A DNA stretch of 64,000 nt from Pseudomonadota bacterium (GCA_021324885.1 JAJPIF010000011.1:62001-126000); one strand, 5' to 3'. Counted from the stretch's first letter, positions 42,235-51,859 are shown. A program made the numbers and translations. Notes: generated by a model not told the origin, from the sequence alone.

Positions 42235-43155
42235 ATGGGGTTGGTGGAAATCAGCGAATTCAGCGTCGAGGGATGGCGGGACCCGAGATTCGCGGCTGAG
42301 CGGGCGCGATTATGCTGCGAGCGGCTGGAGCGCGGGGAGATCCTGCTGTTGCGGGATTTTCCGATCATCAGCCAGGAGGAGCGCGACTTTTTGACCGGGG
42401 TCAGGCAGACCGCATCCAGTTTCATTAAAAACATTTCCTACGATTCGCAAGCGGGCCGTTTGCGCGGCGTTGCGCGCCGGGGTATCGACGTGCAAGCTCT
42501 CAAGCGCGCGCTGACCGGTTACGCCGACAGGGTCAATGCTCTGGCAGCCCAATTGCTCGCGCCGTACGCCGGCGCGCTGCAGGTCGATCTGACCAGCTTC
42601 AGGCCGATCGAAGAGCGCGGGCGCAATCTGCGCGGACGTTCGCGCAACGATCTGATCCATATAGACTCCTTTCCCACGCGTCCGGCGCGCGGACGGCGTA
42701 TCCTGCGCTTCTTCACCAACGTCCATCCGAGCGAGCCGCGAGTGTGGATCACCTCCGAGACGCTGGCCGCAATCGCGCCGCGGATGGCGCTGGATGCGGG
42801 GCTTGCAGACTGCGCCAAACCAGATGGACTTGCACGGCTCAAAACCGTCGCGCGGGGCGCGCTCCGCCCGCTTGGAATCAAGCTGCGCGAGCGCTCACCT
42901 TACGACCGTTTCATGCTGCGGTTTCACGACTACCTCAAGGCCAACGCGATGTTTCAGCGTGATTGCCGCAAGGACTTCCATGAATTCCCGCCCGGCGCTA
43001 CCTGGATAGTCTTCACCGATATGGTTCCGCATGCGGTCTTGTCGGGACAATATGCCCTGGAGCACACCTATTTCGTGCCGGTAAGCGCGATGGTGACCCC
43101 GGAAAACAGTCCCCTGCGCATCCTGGAGTCGATCGCGCGGTCCCCCCTGGCGTGA
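42235..43155 (+). CDS. kdoO: Kdo 3-hydroxylase (KdoO-like, Fe(II)/2-oxoglutarate-type)
   Basis: A 306-residue enzyme like KdoO, which converts the lipid-linked Kdo to Ko (D-glycero-D-talo-octulosonate) in the LPS inner core. Family features are ERLERGEILLLRDFPI, SFIKNISYDSQAGRL, VDLTSFRPIEERGR, then NDLIHIDSFPTRPARGRRILRFFTN. The iron ligands His142 and Asp144 (HID) and a later His in TDMVPHAVLSGQ fit the jelly-roll metal triad. FPPGATWIVF precedes that His. It needs Kdo made by the waaA pathway at 25 kb. Start ATG 42235 is the only close start. Confidence 0.85.
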   Translation: MGLVEISEFSVEGWRDPRFAAERARLCCERLERGEILLLRDFPIISQEERDFLTGVRQTASSFIKNISYDSQAGRLRGVARRGIDVQALKRALTGYADRVNALAAQLLAPYAGALQVDLTSFRPIEERGRNLRGRSRNDLIHIDSFPTRPARGRRILRFFTNVHPSEPRVWITSETLAAIAPRMALDAGLADCAKPDGLARLKTVARGALRPLGIKLRERSPYDRFMLRFHDYLKANAMFQRDCRKDFHEFPPGATWIVFTDMVPHAVLSGQYALEHTYFVPVSAMVTPENSPLRILESIARSPLA

Positions 43156-43473
43156 GCCGATTGGGTCGCGGTTCCGATCCGTCAAGGCCGCCCGGGCCTT
43201 CGCGCGCCAGGTCTTCGCTCCGTCTGTGTGTCGGTCCGCGATGCGCTATTTGCTCCTTTTTGATGCGCACTGAAAGGACAGGCAGTTCGAGATGTGTTAG
43301 GCTGGGGCAATTGAATTGGGTCCGAAAGCACCGCAATCCCGCATTATATGGGGCACCGGCCGCTGGGCGGAGCTTAACGGGGTGTATCGGCGGGCGCGCA
43401 CAGCTAGACTTGTGCGGATGCGAGGTTGGGGCGGAGGGCGCTTGGTGCGGAAGATCATGAATGCGGTAAATCG
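43156..43473. other. intergenic region before the ABC exporter
   Basis: About 320 bases with no supported gene. It should contain the promoter of the exporter gene. I see no clear -35/-10 pair or repeat. Confidence 0.35.
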
Positions 43474-45741
43474 ATGGCTGGCTCGTTGAAACCGTCGGAC
43501 GGCGTTTTATCGGCCGCCGGCGCCCCCGATTGTTTTGATCCGTCACGGGCTGAATTTCCGACGCGCTTGGTTGCCGCCAACCGGGTCGTGGACCTTTTTA
43601 CTACCACGCATGCGCCGGAACGAATCGAGAGCTACCGTCAGGCGATGGCCGCAGGGGAGCTTTTTCCGCCAATCTCCGTGATCAGGATCGGATCGCGTTT
43701 CATAATCGCGGACGGTCACAAGCGTTACCAGGCCTGCCGCCTGCTCAATTGCGAGCGGATTGCGGTCGAGTTGTGGACCATCCGCAAGCTGCTGCAGGAT
43801 CAATGGCGTCAGTTCCGGCATAAGACCCGGCAGACGGCCACGGTGATGGTGCGGGCCGCGCAAGGACCGCAAGGGCGCAAGGAGGCCCATCGGCTGTTCT
43901 GGGACACTGTTGGCCATTGGCAGCGCCTCCTGCTTTCCGCCGCAGCAGGAGTGCGCCGGCTGACCGGCGGTAAGCAGCGCGAGCAGGCGGAGGGGCGCGC
44001 GGTCTTCGCGCGTCTGCTGCGCGATTGTCTGCAGCTGCGCGCTCCGCTTGCGATTGTGTTCGTCAGCCTGGCGATGCTGGGCGGGGCGCAGCTTTATCTG
44101 ACCTGGATCGCGAAATTGTGGGCCGAAGGGCCGTTGCTGACCGGAAATCGCGCCGCGATGGACCAACTGTTCTTGCGCGCCGCATTAACGGCGCTGGCGA
44201 TGGTGGCGGGCATCTTTTGCTCCCGCTATTCGCTGCGGATGGTCGATCTGATGATGGTGCAGTCGCTGCGCGACCGCGCGCATGACCGTTTGCTGGAAAC
44301 CGATTTGGTAACGGCGCGCCGTTTTCAGACCGGCGACCTGATGTCGCGGCTGTTCAATGACGCCGGCGCACTTTCTGAATTCGTGCGTGAAATTCTGCGC
44401 CGCGGCGTCGGCGAGACCCTGGTGGTGATCGGAGCAACCGCGATGCTGTTCCGGCTCAACTGGCGGCTGGCGCTGGTCACTGGTGTGGTCGTGCCCACGG
44501 TCGCCCTGCCGCTAGCCCATCTGGGCAAATTGGTGCGCAAATGGGGCACGGCGGCGCAGGAGGCTGCCGGCGACCTTGGCGCCATGCTCAACGAGCAACT
44601 CCACGGTCTGACCACTATCAAGGGCTTTCAGGCGGAACGGATGGAGTGCAAGCGTTTCGTTGCCAGCGATAACACCTGGCGCCGGCAGGTGATGCGCAGC
44701 GAATTCTGGTCGGCCGCGCTAATCTCGTCGGTCTGGCTGATTGCAGCCGCCGGGCTGCTGGGCGTGGTCTGGTACGGCAGCCATCTGGTCACCACCGGCG
44801 CCGCCACCACCGGCGGCCTGATGGCATTCTGCCTGTACGCGGTGCAGACGGTCGAGCCGCTGCGGCGCCTGAGCGAAGTCCATAGCATGTCGCAGCGCGC
44901 AATCGCCTGCGCCACGCGGGTGTATGAGCTTATCGATCTGCCGCGCTCGGAGCACGACGGTACCGTGGCGCTGATGCCGCATGTCCGCCGCGATTTGCGC
45001 TTCGAGAACGTCGCTGTCAGTTTCGGCCACAAACCCGTGCTGGCAGGCTTTAACCTGAGCGTGGGAGCCGGTGAAACGATCGCGCTGGTCGGAGCCAGCG
45101 GGGCGGGCAAGAGCACGATTGCCAACCTTTTGCTGCGCTTTTTGGAGCCCGGCGCCGGACGCATCCTGCTCGACGGCAACGACCTCACGCAGTTGAAGCT
45201 GGCAGACCTTCGGCGCGTGGTCTGCGTGGCCGAACAGGACCCGTTCATCTTCAGCGGCTCACTGCTCGACAACATCCGCTATGGCGCATGGAATGCCTCG
45301 CGCAAACGGATCGAGGAGGCGGTGGTGCTGGCTGGCCTGGAGGCCTATGTGGCGTCGATGCCCAAAGGGTTGCAAACCAATCTGGCCGAATCCGGCCGCA
45401 ATCTCTCCGGCGGCCAGCGCCAGCGCATAGCCCTGGCGCGTACCATCGCGCGCGACCCGGATATCCTGGTGCTCGACGAAGCCACCAGCGCGCTCGACAG
45501 CGACACCGAACGCGCGATCTTCAATAGTCTGAAGCAATGGTTGGAGCGGCGGACGGTTATCGTGATGGCGCATCGGCTGGCGACGATCAGCCGTATCGGC
45601 CGGGTGGCGATGCTGCGCGACGGGGCGATTATCGGCGAAGGGACGGTTGCGGATCTGCTGGCAACCTGCGCCCCATTCCGCGAATTGTTCGCCGACCAGT
45701 TCAGCCCCATGGATACCGAAGATCGCCGCAGCGCAGGCTAG
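43474..45741 (+). CDS. ABC exporter (MsbA-like) with N-terminal ParB/sulfiredoxin-like domain
   Basis: A 755-residue fusion. Residues about 38-101 form a ParB-like nuclease fold: VVDLFTTTHAPERIESYRQAMAAGEL, FPPISVIRIGSRFIIADGHKRYQAC (DGHKR at 80-84) and a final CERIAVELW strand. Residues about 185-465 are a six-helix exporter membrane domain (QTGDLMSRLFNDAGAL, SEFVREIL). The ATPase follows at about 495-745: Walker A GASGAGKST, signature LSGGQRQRIALARTIARDPDILVLDEATSALD. MsbA-type exporters flip lipid A-core. The ATG at 43474 is favoured over a TTG at 43426. The ParB-like part may act as an ATP/CTP-binding or regulatory module. Confidence 0.88.
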   Translation: MAGSLKPSDGVLSAAGAPDCFDPSRAEFPTRLVAANRVVDLFTTTHAPERIESYRQAMAAGELFPPISVIRIGSRFIIADGHKRYQACRLLNCERIAVELWTIRKLLQDQWRQFRHKTRQTATVMVRAAQGPQGRKEAHRLFWDTVGHWQRLLLSAAAGVRRLTGGKQREQAEGRAVFARLLRDCLQLRAPLAIVFVSLAMLGGAQLYLTWIAKLWAEGPLLTGNRAAMDQLFLRAALTALAMVAGIFCSRYSLRMVDLMMVQSLRDRAHDRLLETDLVTARRFQTGDLMSRLFNDAGALSEFVREILRRGVGETLVVIGATAMLFRLNWRLALVTGVVVPTVALPLAHLGKLVRKWGTAAQEAAGDLGAMLNEQLHGLTTIKGFQAERMECKRFVASDNTWRRQVMRSEFWSAALISSVWLIAAAGLLGVVWYGSHLVTTGAATTGGLMAFCLYAVQTVEPLRRLSEVHSMSQRAIACATRVYELIDLPRSEHDGTVALMPHVRRDLRFENVAVSFGHKPVLAGFNLSVGAGETIALVGASGAGKSTIANLLLRFLEPGAGRILLDGNDLTQLKLADLRRVVCVAEQDPFIFSGSLLDNIRYGAWNASRKRIEEAVVLAGLEAYVASMPKGLQTNLAESGRNLSGGQRQRIALARTIARDPDILVLDEATSALDSDTERAIFNSLKQWLERRTVIVMAHRLATISRIGRVAMLRDGAIIGEGTVADLLATCAPFRELFADQFSPMDTEDRRSAG

Positions 45742-45864
45742 GCTCGTGACGTGCAGCGGTCCGCAATAACGTCAGCAGCACCCAGAAGGGCGAGGCCTCA
45801 GAATCCACTGTCCATGAGCGTGTATCCCTCGCGCAGTCGAAGAATGCAGACTGGAGAAAGCGCT

Positions 45865-46617
45865 TCATCCGCCGGATTTTCGGCTGTTGAATGCCGCCAG
45901 CCGTTGGCGGACATCGGGGGCGAGACCGGGCGAGCGATAGACTTCGTGGGCCAGCCCTTCCATCAATCCCATTCCCTCGGTCTCGCGCAGCAGACGTTTG
46001 TTTGCGCGCAGCGTATGCCATGAATTTGCCACAATCGTGTCGGTGAGCTTGCGCAACTCGGCCTCGAAGGCGTGGTCGGGAAAACAGTAATTCACCAGTC
46101 CCATCGCCAACGCCTCGGCGCCGGTGTAGGGACGCGACGTGGTCATCATCTCGATCGCTTTGGCCGCGCCGATTCTGCGGGGCAGGCGCTGGCTCATCCC
46201 CCACATCGGGACCAGGCCCAGTTTGGCGTGAGTGTCGGCAAAACGGGCGGATTCGGCGGCGACGATAAAATCGCACGCCAGCGCCAATTCAAGCGCGCCG
46301 GTGTAACAGACGCCATGCACCGCGCAAATCACGGGCTGGGGCAGGAGCGCCACCATCTCGACCGTCTTCGCCTTGAAGTTGGGTTGCGGCTGCGATACGT
46401 GCCGGCCCATCTCCTCGATATCGTTGCCGGCGGAAAAGCCTTTGCCGGCGCCGCGAATGACCACCAGCCCAATCCGATCGGTCTGCCGCTGGAGGTCTTC
46501 GAGATGGGCTCGCAGTTCCATAAACAGCGGCTGGCTCAATGAGTTGAGCTTGTCTGGGCGATTGAGGATCAGGGTGGCAAGTCCGTTCCGATCTTCGCGC
46601 AACACCAGTTCGGCCAT
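45865..46617 (-). CDS. enoyl-CoA hydratase/isomerase
   Basis: A 250-residue crotonase-family protein. ATLILNRPDKLNSLSQPLFMEL opens the fold. GAGKGFSAGNDIEEMGR holds the CoA oxyanion loop. CAVHGVCYTGALELALACDFIVAAESARFADTHAKLGLVP is the second signature, including the Glu usually at ELALACDF. The exact activity (hydration, isomerisation or decarboxylation) is not set. Start ATG 46617 follows GGGAGAA; an upstream in-frame start is rejected. It lies opposite the EthD gene. Confidence 0.92.
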   Translation of the reverse strand: MAELVLREDRNGLATLILNRPDKLNSLSQPLFMELRAHLEDLQRQTDRIGLVVIRGAGKGFSAGNDIEEMGRHVSQPQPNFKAKTVEMVALLPQPVICAVHGVCYTGALELALACDFIVAAESARFADTHAKLGLVPMWGMSQRLPRRIGAAKAIEMMTTSRPYTGAEALAMGLVNYCFPDHAFEAELRKLTDTIVANSWHTLRANKRLLRETEGMGLMEGLAHEVYRSPGLAPDVRQRLAAFNSRKSGG

Positions 46618-46753
46618 AACGATTCTCCCAAGCTTTTCCGCGCACCATAGCGCCGGTGTTAACGCAGGAAAAGCGTCCGTGTCAGCGCCGGTGTGCGGGA
46701 CCATTGCAAAACCGCCCGGTTAGGACGATTTAGTTGGATCGGGAGTATCAACC

Positions 46754-47506
46754 ATGAGCGAGCAAGCAGCCCGGATGAGAAAGGTGATGCAGTTCATCGC
46801 CTGCAAGCAGGGGAGCGACCGCGCCGCTTTCCGCGAGCATTACCTGCGCATTCACGCGCCGATGGTGATGGAACATTGCCCGCGCCTTTTGCGCTACGTA
46901 GTCAACCTGGTGGATATCAAGGCCTCGATCCGCCATCGCGCGGGAATCCCGCCGCTTAACCGCGAATTGGATCCGCCGCCGTTCGAAGTTGTGACGGAAA
47001 TGTGGTTCGAGAGCTTCGACGACTTCAAGGATTCGCAACGCCGCTATGATTCAGTAGCCGGGGCGCAGGCAGTTGAGGATGACCTCCGAAAGCAGGGAGC
47101 GGCGGTTTACGATTATCTGATTGCGCAGACGGTGCAGTGGGATCGGACGCCGCGGCCGCCAATTGGCCAGCGCACGCCGGGGGTCAAGGCGATTATTTTC
47201 ACGCGTCGCAAACTTGATCTCCCGAACAAAGAGGTCGAAGCCTTGTGGCGCAATCATCGCATCGTGGCCGAGAAGTATCATTGCTTCGCCACGACTTATA
47301 TCCAGGACGGCGTGATTGCGGCGTTGACGCCTCAAGCGCCGGTCGTCCATGGCCTGGCAGAGCTGTTTTTCCCCACCAAGGAAGATCTGGAAGAGCGCTT
47401 TTACGGCGGCACGGTCGAAGGCGAGAAGGCAATCGCGGCCGACGCGGGCCCGTTCGTCGCCGATGCGATCGGATTGTACAGCAGCGAATATGTCCTACGC
47501 GCCTGA
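46754..47506 (+). CDS. double EthD-domain protein
   Basis: A 250-residue protein with two EthD (dimeric alpha/beta barrel) modules, about 8-125 and 138-245. The first has KVMQFIACKQGSDRAAFREHYLRIHAP, the second AIIFTRRKLDLPNKEVEALWRNHR. EthD proteins occur next to ether- or hydrocarbon-degradation oxygenases and in polyketide cyclisation. No oxygenase is adjacent here; an enoyl-CoA hydratase diverges from it. Substrate unknown. Confidence 0.82.
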   Translation: MSEQAARMRKVMQFIACKQGSDRAAFREHYLRIHAPMVMEHCPRLLRYVVNLVDIKASIRHRAGIPPLNRELDPPPFEVVTEMWFESFDDFKDSQRRYDSVAGAQAVEDDLRKQGAAVYDYLIAQTVQWDRTPRPPIGQRTPGVKAIIFTRRKLDLPNKEVEALWRNHRIVAEKYHCFATTYIQDGVIAALTPQAPVVHGLAELFFPTKEDLEERFYGGTVEGEKAIAADAGPFVADAIGLYSSEYVLRA

Positions 47507-47510
47507 ACTA

Positions 47511-48017
47511 TCAATGCGCGGGAGGCAGCACATAAATCTGGCCCGACATCTCCGGCTGATGCATCGTGCAGTAAAACGTGTACAGACCTTCCTGATGGAA
47601 GGTCAGGGTGACGGTGGTCTTCTTCAGTTCCGGCAGCATCATTTTCATCAGCACCTGGCCTGAGCCGTTGGTGAGCATGAAGTCATGGGTTTCATCCGAC
47701 TGCAGGTTCCAGAAGCTGAACGAGGTTGGCTCTTCGCGATGCACGAAGACAACGCGCGGCGAAAACACATAGAGCACTCCGAACGTCTTCTCTTCCCCGG
47801 GATCGGGTTGGCCTTGGGGCAGCGCCTCGGTGAGGATCACCACGGCGGCGCGCGCCATGCCGTCGGGTGCGGCGGACACGATTTTGGACACGGCGGCGGT
47901 GGGAAGATAGCCGTCCTCGGCGCGGGCTAAAGGGATGGCTGTGAAGACCGCAGCCAACAGGATCGAGACAGCGGCCAGGCCCCCTGCTTTTGTAATCGCT
48001 TCAAATTGCCTGGACAT
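47511..48017 (-). CDS. exported cupredoxin-domain protein
   Basis: A 168-residue protein. The signal peptide is AITKAGGLAAVSILLAAVFTAIPLARA. The mature part has a beta-barrel with the type 1 copper ligands: His in SDETHDFML, then Cys, His and Met in YTFYCTMHQPEMSGQIYVLP. The spacing resembles plastocyanin/azurin-like domains, with a sequence close to those of cytochrome oxidase subunit II-like proteins. It likely carries electrons or copper in the periplasm. It is followed by the amidohydrolase gene on the same strand, 3 bases upstream, but I see no functional link. Confidence 0.85.
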   Translation of the reverse strand: MSRQFEAITKAGGLAAVSILLAAVFTAIPLARAEDGYLPTAAVSKIVSAAPDGMARAAVVILTEALPQGQPDPGEEKTFGVLYVFSPRVVFVHREEPTSFSFWNLQSDETHDFMLTNGSGQVLMKMMLPELKKTTVTLTFHQEGLYTFYCTMHQPEMSGQIYVLPPAH

Positions 48018-48020
48018 GGT

Positions 48021-48902
48021 TTAGAACTTGAACAGTTCCAGCGCGTTGTCGCGCAGATAGCGGCGCCTGGCGTCTTCCTTGAGCGGCACCTCCCATCCCT
48101 CGCGGACGCATCGTTGCACCGAGAGCAGCGGATAATCCGTGGCCCACATCACCTTGTTGATTCCGCGGCTGGTATTGGCGAAATCCCAGATTTCCCGCGG
48201 CACGTGGCGGGGTGCCCACGCCGAGGTTGCGAGGTAAAAGTTCGGATACTTCTGAAGCAGCGCGATTACTTCGCCAATCCACGGATGGCCCAAATGGACG
48301 CCGATCACCGTGAGTTCCGGAAAGGCCAGCAGCACCTCGTCCAGCAGCATCGGAACCTGCATCGAAGTCGGACGCATCGGCCCCGGCACACCGACGTTGA
48401 TCTTGATCGACAGTCCCAACTCGACGCACTTTGCGTAAATCGGAAAATAGCTGGCGTGATTGGGCGGCAACCCGACCATCGAGGGCATGATGTAGGCTCC
48501 CGTGAAGCCATACTCGTTAACCGCCCTTTCCAGCCGCCGCACCGCGCCCCTCACGCTGCCTGGATCCAATCCGACGCTGGCTTTGAAACGGCCTGGATAG
48601 CGCCGCATCAACTCCGCTGCGCGCTGGCAAAGGGCCTCGAACAGCGGGTCCGGGATGTCCTGTCCGACGCCGTAGGCGGGACCGGAGACCCGTCCCATGA
48701 TCGCGGCCGTGACATGCGCGAACTCGACATCGCCGGCGTCCATCGCGGCGACCATATCCTCCAGCGTTGCCCCCTGGGTCATCGCGCTGGACGCCTTGAA
48801 CCAGCGGGCGATGTTCGGATCGAGTTTGCGCGCCTGGGTCTGCGGTCGGGGCGGCGACGGCATCCCCGTCATCGCGTCAACCAGCCTGTACTCACCTGCC
48901 AT
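48021..48902 (-). CDS. amidohydrolase family 2 protein
   Basis: A 293-residue TIM-barrel amidohydrolase of the ACMSD-like family 2. Motifs are RRYPGRFKASVGLDPGSVRGAVRRLERAV, VELGLSIKINVGVPG, LTVIGVHLGHPWIGEV with the metal His, and INKVMWATDYPLLSVQR with the Asp ligand. The usual N-terminal HxH is not clear in this frame, so a Zn-bound decarboxylase or lactonase activity is uncertain. ATG 48902 follows GAGGCAGA. The product precedes the cupredoxin gene by 3 bases. Confidence 0.83.
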   Translation of the reverse strand: MAGEYRLVDAMTGMPSPPRPQTQARKLDPNIARWFKASSAMTQGATLEDMVAAMDAGDVEFAHVTAAIMGRVSGPAYGVGQDIPDPLFEALCQRAAELMRRYPGRFKASVGLDPGSVRGAVRRLERAVNEYGFTGAYIMPSMVGLPPNHASYFPIYAKCVELGLSIKINVGVPGPMRPTSMQVPMLLDEVLLAFPELTVIGVHLGHPWIGEVIALLQKYPNFYLATSAWAPRHVPREIWDFANTSRGINKVMWATDYPLLSVQRCVREGWEVPLKEDARRRYLRDNALELFKF

Positions 48903-49185
48903 TACATCTGCCTCGTTTCCCAATCGGCCATCGTTGCGTACCTGATCGCGCACGGTCAGGCTGTGCAACTAGCATCGGTTGGTGTGAAATGTCCACGGTC
49001 GATGCATCGATGAACGGCAGCGGAGGTGGGACTGCCTGTTTTTCGGTCATTTCTGCTGTCGGAGTTCGGGTTAAAGGCGGCAAAACGGGCGTGTTCACGG
49101 ACGCCTTGCGCAATTGTCGATTATTGACCTGCATGGCGAGCTACTTGCATTAAATCGGGGCGGAGAAAGGGAGAGCACGCTCGTG

Positions 49186-50112
49186 ATGGCGGGTGGAGAG
49201 AATTCAAATCGAGCTGCGGTGATTCTGGCCGGCGGCGACGGCGTCAGGTTACGCGGCCTGGTCCGCAATATGACGGGTCAGAGCGTACCCAAGCAATTCT
49301 GTTCGCTGTTGGGGGAATCGACGCTGATCGAACGTACGCGCCGGCGCGTTGAGATGGCGGTGGCGCCAGGCAACATCCTCTACGTCGTCAGCCAGTCGCA
49401 CGAGCAGCATTACGCCCCGCTGCTGCGCGACGTGCCCCCAGGCAACGTCGTGGTGCAGCCCGCCAACAAGGGCACCGCGCCTGCTGTCCTGCTCGCGCTG
49501 CTGCGCATCGCCGCGACCGCGCCTGAGGTGTCGGTGGCAATTTTTCCCTCGGACCACTTTCTCAGTGACGACGGCGATTTCATGCGTCATGTCCAGCTCG
49601 CCTTCGACGCCGTCGAGCAGCGGCCGGAATTCACGGTGGTGCTGGCAATGCAGCCGTCGCATCCTGAGGCGGACTATGGATGGATCGAGCCGGCGGAAAA
49701 GGTCGGATTCGGCGCTTACGACCTTTACCGGGTCCGAGCATTGTGGGGCCACCCCGATCAGCAACAGGCAACGCAGCTACTGAAGCGTGGATGTCTATGG
49801 AACAGCGCGGTGACCGTCGGCCGCCTTTCAACCATCCTGGGCATGATTATGGTCACGGCGCGGGAGCTGTACGCCGCGTTCGCCCCATTGCGCGCGAAAT
49901 TCCCGCATTCACCCAGCCTGCGCAATATCGCTGTCGTCTATAACGATCTGCCGCAGATGGGATTTTCAGAGCATGTCCTGGGAGGCGCGGCGGTTAATCT
50001 GGCGACTCTGCCGGTGGCTGGTGTGCGCTGGGCGAATCTGGCAGAACCCGCCCGGGTCCGGCAGACCTGGAATCAGCTGGGGCTCAAGCCGCTGTGGTCG
50101 ATTGGGTCTTAG
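49186..50112 (+). CDS. mannose-1-phosphate guanylyltransferase-like nucleotidyltransferase
   Basis: A 308-residue sugar nucleotidyltransferase. The N-terminus has AVILAGGDGVRLRGLVR...VPKQFCSLLGESTLIERT, which follows the signature of GMP/mannose-type enzymes (usually LAGGSGTRLWPLSR...PKQF). FPSDHFLSDD gives the acidic metal site. There is no C-terminal isomerase part, so it is the short form. It could produce GDP-mannose for polysaccharide. The altered signature (GVRLRGL) leaves the exact sugar open. Confidence 0.75.
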   Translation: MAGGENSNRAAVILAGGDGVRLRGLVRNMTGQSVPKQFCSLLGESTLIERTRRRVEMAVAPGNILYVVSQSHEQHYAPLLRDVPPGNVVVQPANKGTAPAVLLALLRIAATAPEVSVAIFPSDHFLSDDGDFMRHVQLAFDAVEQRPEFTVVLAMQPSHPEADYGWIEPAEKVGFGAYDLYRVRALWGHPDQQQATQLLKRGCLWNSAVTVGRLSTILGMIMVTARELYAAFAPLRAKFPHSPSLRNIAVVYNDLPQMGFSEHVLGGAAVNLATLPVAGVRWANLAEPARVRQTWNQLGLKPLWSIGS

Positions 50113-50124
50113 CGGGCGCGTTCC

Positions 50125-50423
50125 TCACCAGGTTTCTTCGGGTAACAGATTTTCATAGCCGGCGCGGGCCAGCGCGCGGCGTGTGGCCGCCATCACTTTA
50201 AGACCGTCATTGAAGGACGCCGCTGCCACCTCGGAAGCGCCTTGCAGCCGGGTGATCAGCTCCTGCGCGCTTGCAGCAGACAGCCGGTCACTAACGTCAT
50301 AGACCCCATCGGTGCCTCTTCCAAAGCGTTGTGCGCGCGCATCAACAGTTCGTCCAGACGCGCATGATCGGCCGCCATCATCCGGCCAATCGGACCTGGG
50401 GTTGGCGCAGCCTGGGTGCTCAT
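50125..50423 (-). pseudogene. possible frameshifted hemerythrin (HHE)-like gene
   Basis: From ATG 50423 the frame reads MSTQAAPTPGPIGRMMAADH, then ARLDELLMRAHNALEE, a pattern like the start of HHE proteins. It ends at 50256. In another frame, DVSDRLSAASAQELITRLQG continues to a stop at 50125 with GYENLLPEETW. One frameshift would join the two into about 98 residues. The match is too short for certainty. It fills the gap between the nucleotidyltransferase and hisS. Confidence 0.3.
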
Positions 50424-50554
50424 ATCGTGAAGTCCTGAACTAACAGCATCAACTTTACCGCTCCATCCGTCCCGGTTTGGCCCGGTTGCGAATAGCCGTG
50501 AAAGACCCGACAATAAAGGTTTCGAAGTTCTTTTGAGATTAACCGGTAAACAAC

Positions 50555-51811
50555 TTGGAACTTACACGCTTAAGAGGCTTTCAGGACCTGATTGGGCCGC
50601 AGGCGCAAACGCTGGCCTACGTCGAGCAGCGGGCGCGCGCGCTGATGGAACGATACGCGATCGGCGAAATTCGCATCCCGCTGCTCGAGCGAATCGAACT
50701 CTACCAGCGCTCCACCGGCGAGACTTCCGACATCGTTTCCAAGCAGATGTACACCTTTACCGATCGGGACGAGGCTGGGAGCGTGCTCGCTCTGCGACCG
50801 GAAGGGACGCCCGGAGTGGTGCGCGCCTATATCGAAGCCGGGTTGGATCGCTCAGACCCCGAACAACGCTTTTTTTACTCAGGACCGATGTTTCGGCGCG
50901 AGCGGCCGCAGAAGGGGCGCTATCGCCAGTTCTATCAATTTGGGGTCGAGGTCTTCGGCCGCGCGGACCCCGCGTGCGATGCCGAACTGCTGATCATGAT
51001 CGATGATTTGCGCCGCGACCTGGGGCTCGATTTCCAAATCGAGCTCAATTCCCTGGGCGACGCCACGTGCCGGCCCGCATTTCGCGCCGCCCTGCTGGAA
51101 TACGGAAGGCAGCACTGGGATGAGCTGTGCCGCGATTGCCATGACCGGCTGGAGCGCAATCCGCTGCGTCTGCTGGATTGCAAGATCGACGTCAGGCTGG
51201 CAGAGCAGGCGCCAAAAAGCCTGGATTATTTGTGTCCTGAATGCCGCCGGCATTTCGAGACCCTGTGCGACCTGCTCAAGGCGGCCGGTGTTCAATTCGT
51301 AATCAATCCACGAATCGTGCGCGGACTTGATTATTATATGAGGACGACCTTCGAGGTCACTTCGTCCAATCTCGGTTCACAGAACGCGGTCGTCGCGGGC
51401 GGACGCTACGATGGGCTGGTCGAAGTGCTGGGCGGCGCATCCGTGGCCGGGATTGGATTTGCGATTGGTGTGGAACGGGTCGCGCTGGCGCTGCATGCGG
51501 CGCGCGCGCCGCGCGCACAGTTGCCGCGCGTGGCGTTGATCGCGTTGGGCGACCCCGCCGTGCGCAAAGCCACAGAGTTGGCGCGCGCGCTGCGCGGATT
51601 GCCGCTGCAGGTTGAGCTGCTGTCCACGCAGCGGAGCCTTAAGGCGCAGCTCAAACGCGCGGACAAGATTGGGGCAAACTACGCGGTTATAATCGGACCG
51701 GACGAACTGGCGCGGGCGGCGGCGCAATTGCGTGACCTCGGCGCCAGTTCTCAGCGCGAAGTCAGCCTCGACCGGCTCGCGTCGGAGCTGGCCGGGGGTT
51801 TGGCGCATTAG
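50555..51811 (+). CDS. hisS: histidyl-tRNA synthetase
   Basis: A 418-residue class II tRNA synthetase. The N-terminus reads RLRGFQDLIGPQAQ. Motif 2 is FFYSGPMFRRERPQKGRYRQFYQFGVEVFG. RGLDYYMRTTFEV is the histidine A motif and GGRYDGLVEVLGG with GIGFAIGVERVALAL is motif 3. The start is TTG 50555, since an in-frame TAA lies at 50540 and no ATG or GTG is near. The anticodon-binding C-terminus runs to the end. aspS follows 49 bases later, the usual hisS-aspS pair. Confidence 0.96.
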   Translation: MELTRLRGFQDLIGPQAQTLAYVEQRARALMERYAIGEIRIPLLERIELYQRSTGETSDIVSKQMYTFTDRDEAGSVLALRPEGTPGVVRAYIEAGLDRSDPEQRFFYSGPMFRRERPQKGRYRQFYQFGVEVFGRADPACDAELLIMIDDLRRDLGLDFQIELNSLGDATCRPAFRAALLEYGRQHWDELCRDCHDRLERNPLRLLDCKIDVRLAEQAPKSLDYLCPECRRHFETLCDLLKAAGVQFVINPRIVRGLDYYMRTTFEVTSSNLGSQNAVVAGGRYDGLVEVLGGASVAGIGFAIGVERVALALHAARAPRAQLPRVALIALGDPAVRKATELARALRGLPLQVELLSTQRSLKAQLKRADKIGANYAVIIGPDELARAAAQLRDLGASSQREVSLDRLASELAGGLAH

Positions 51812-51859
51812 CTATTTCGTCCGCGATTGCACGCAGGTATTGTTCCCGATCAAAGTTTT

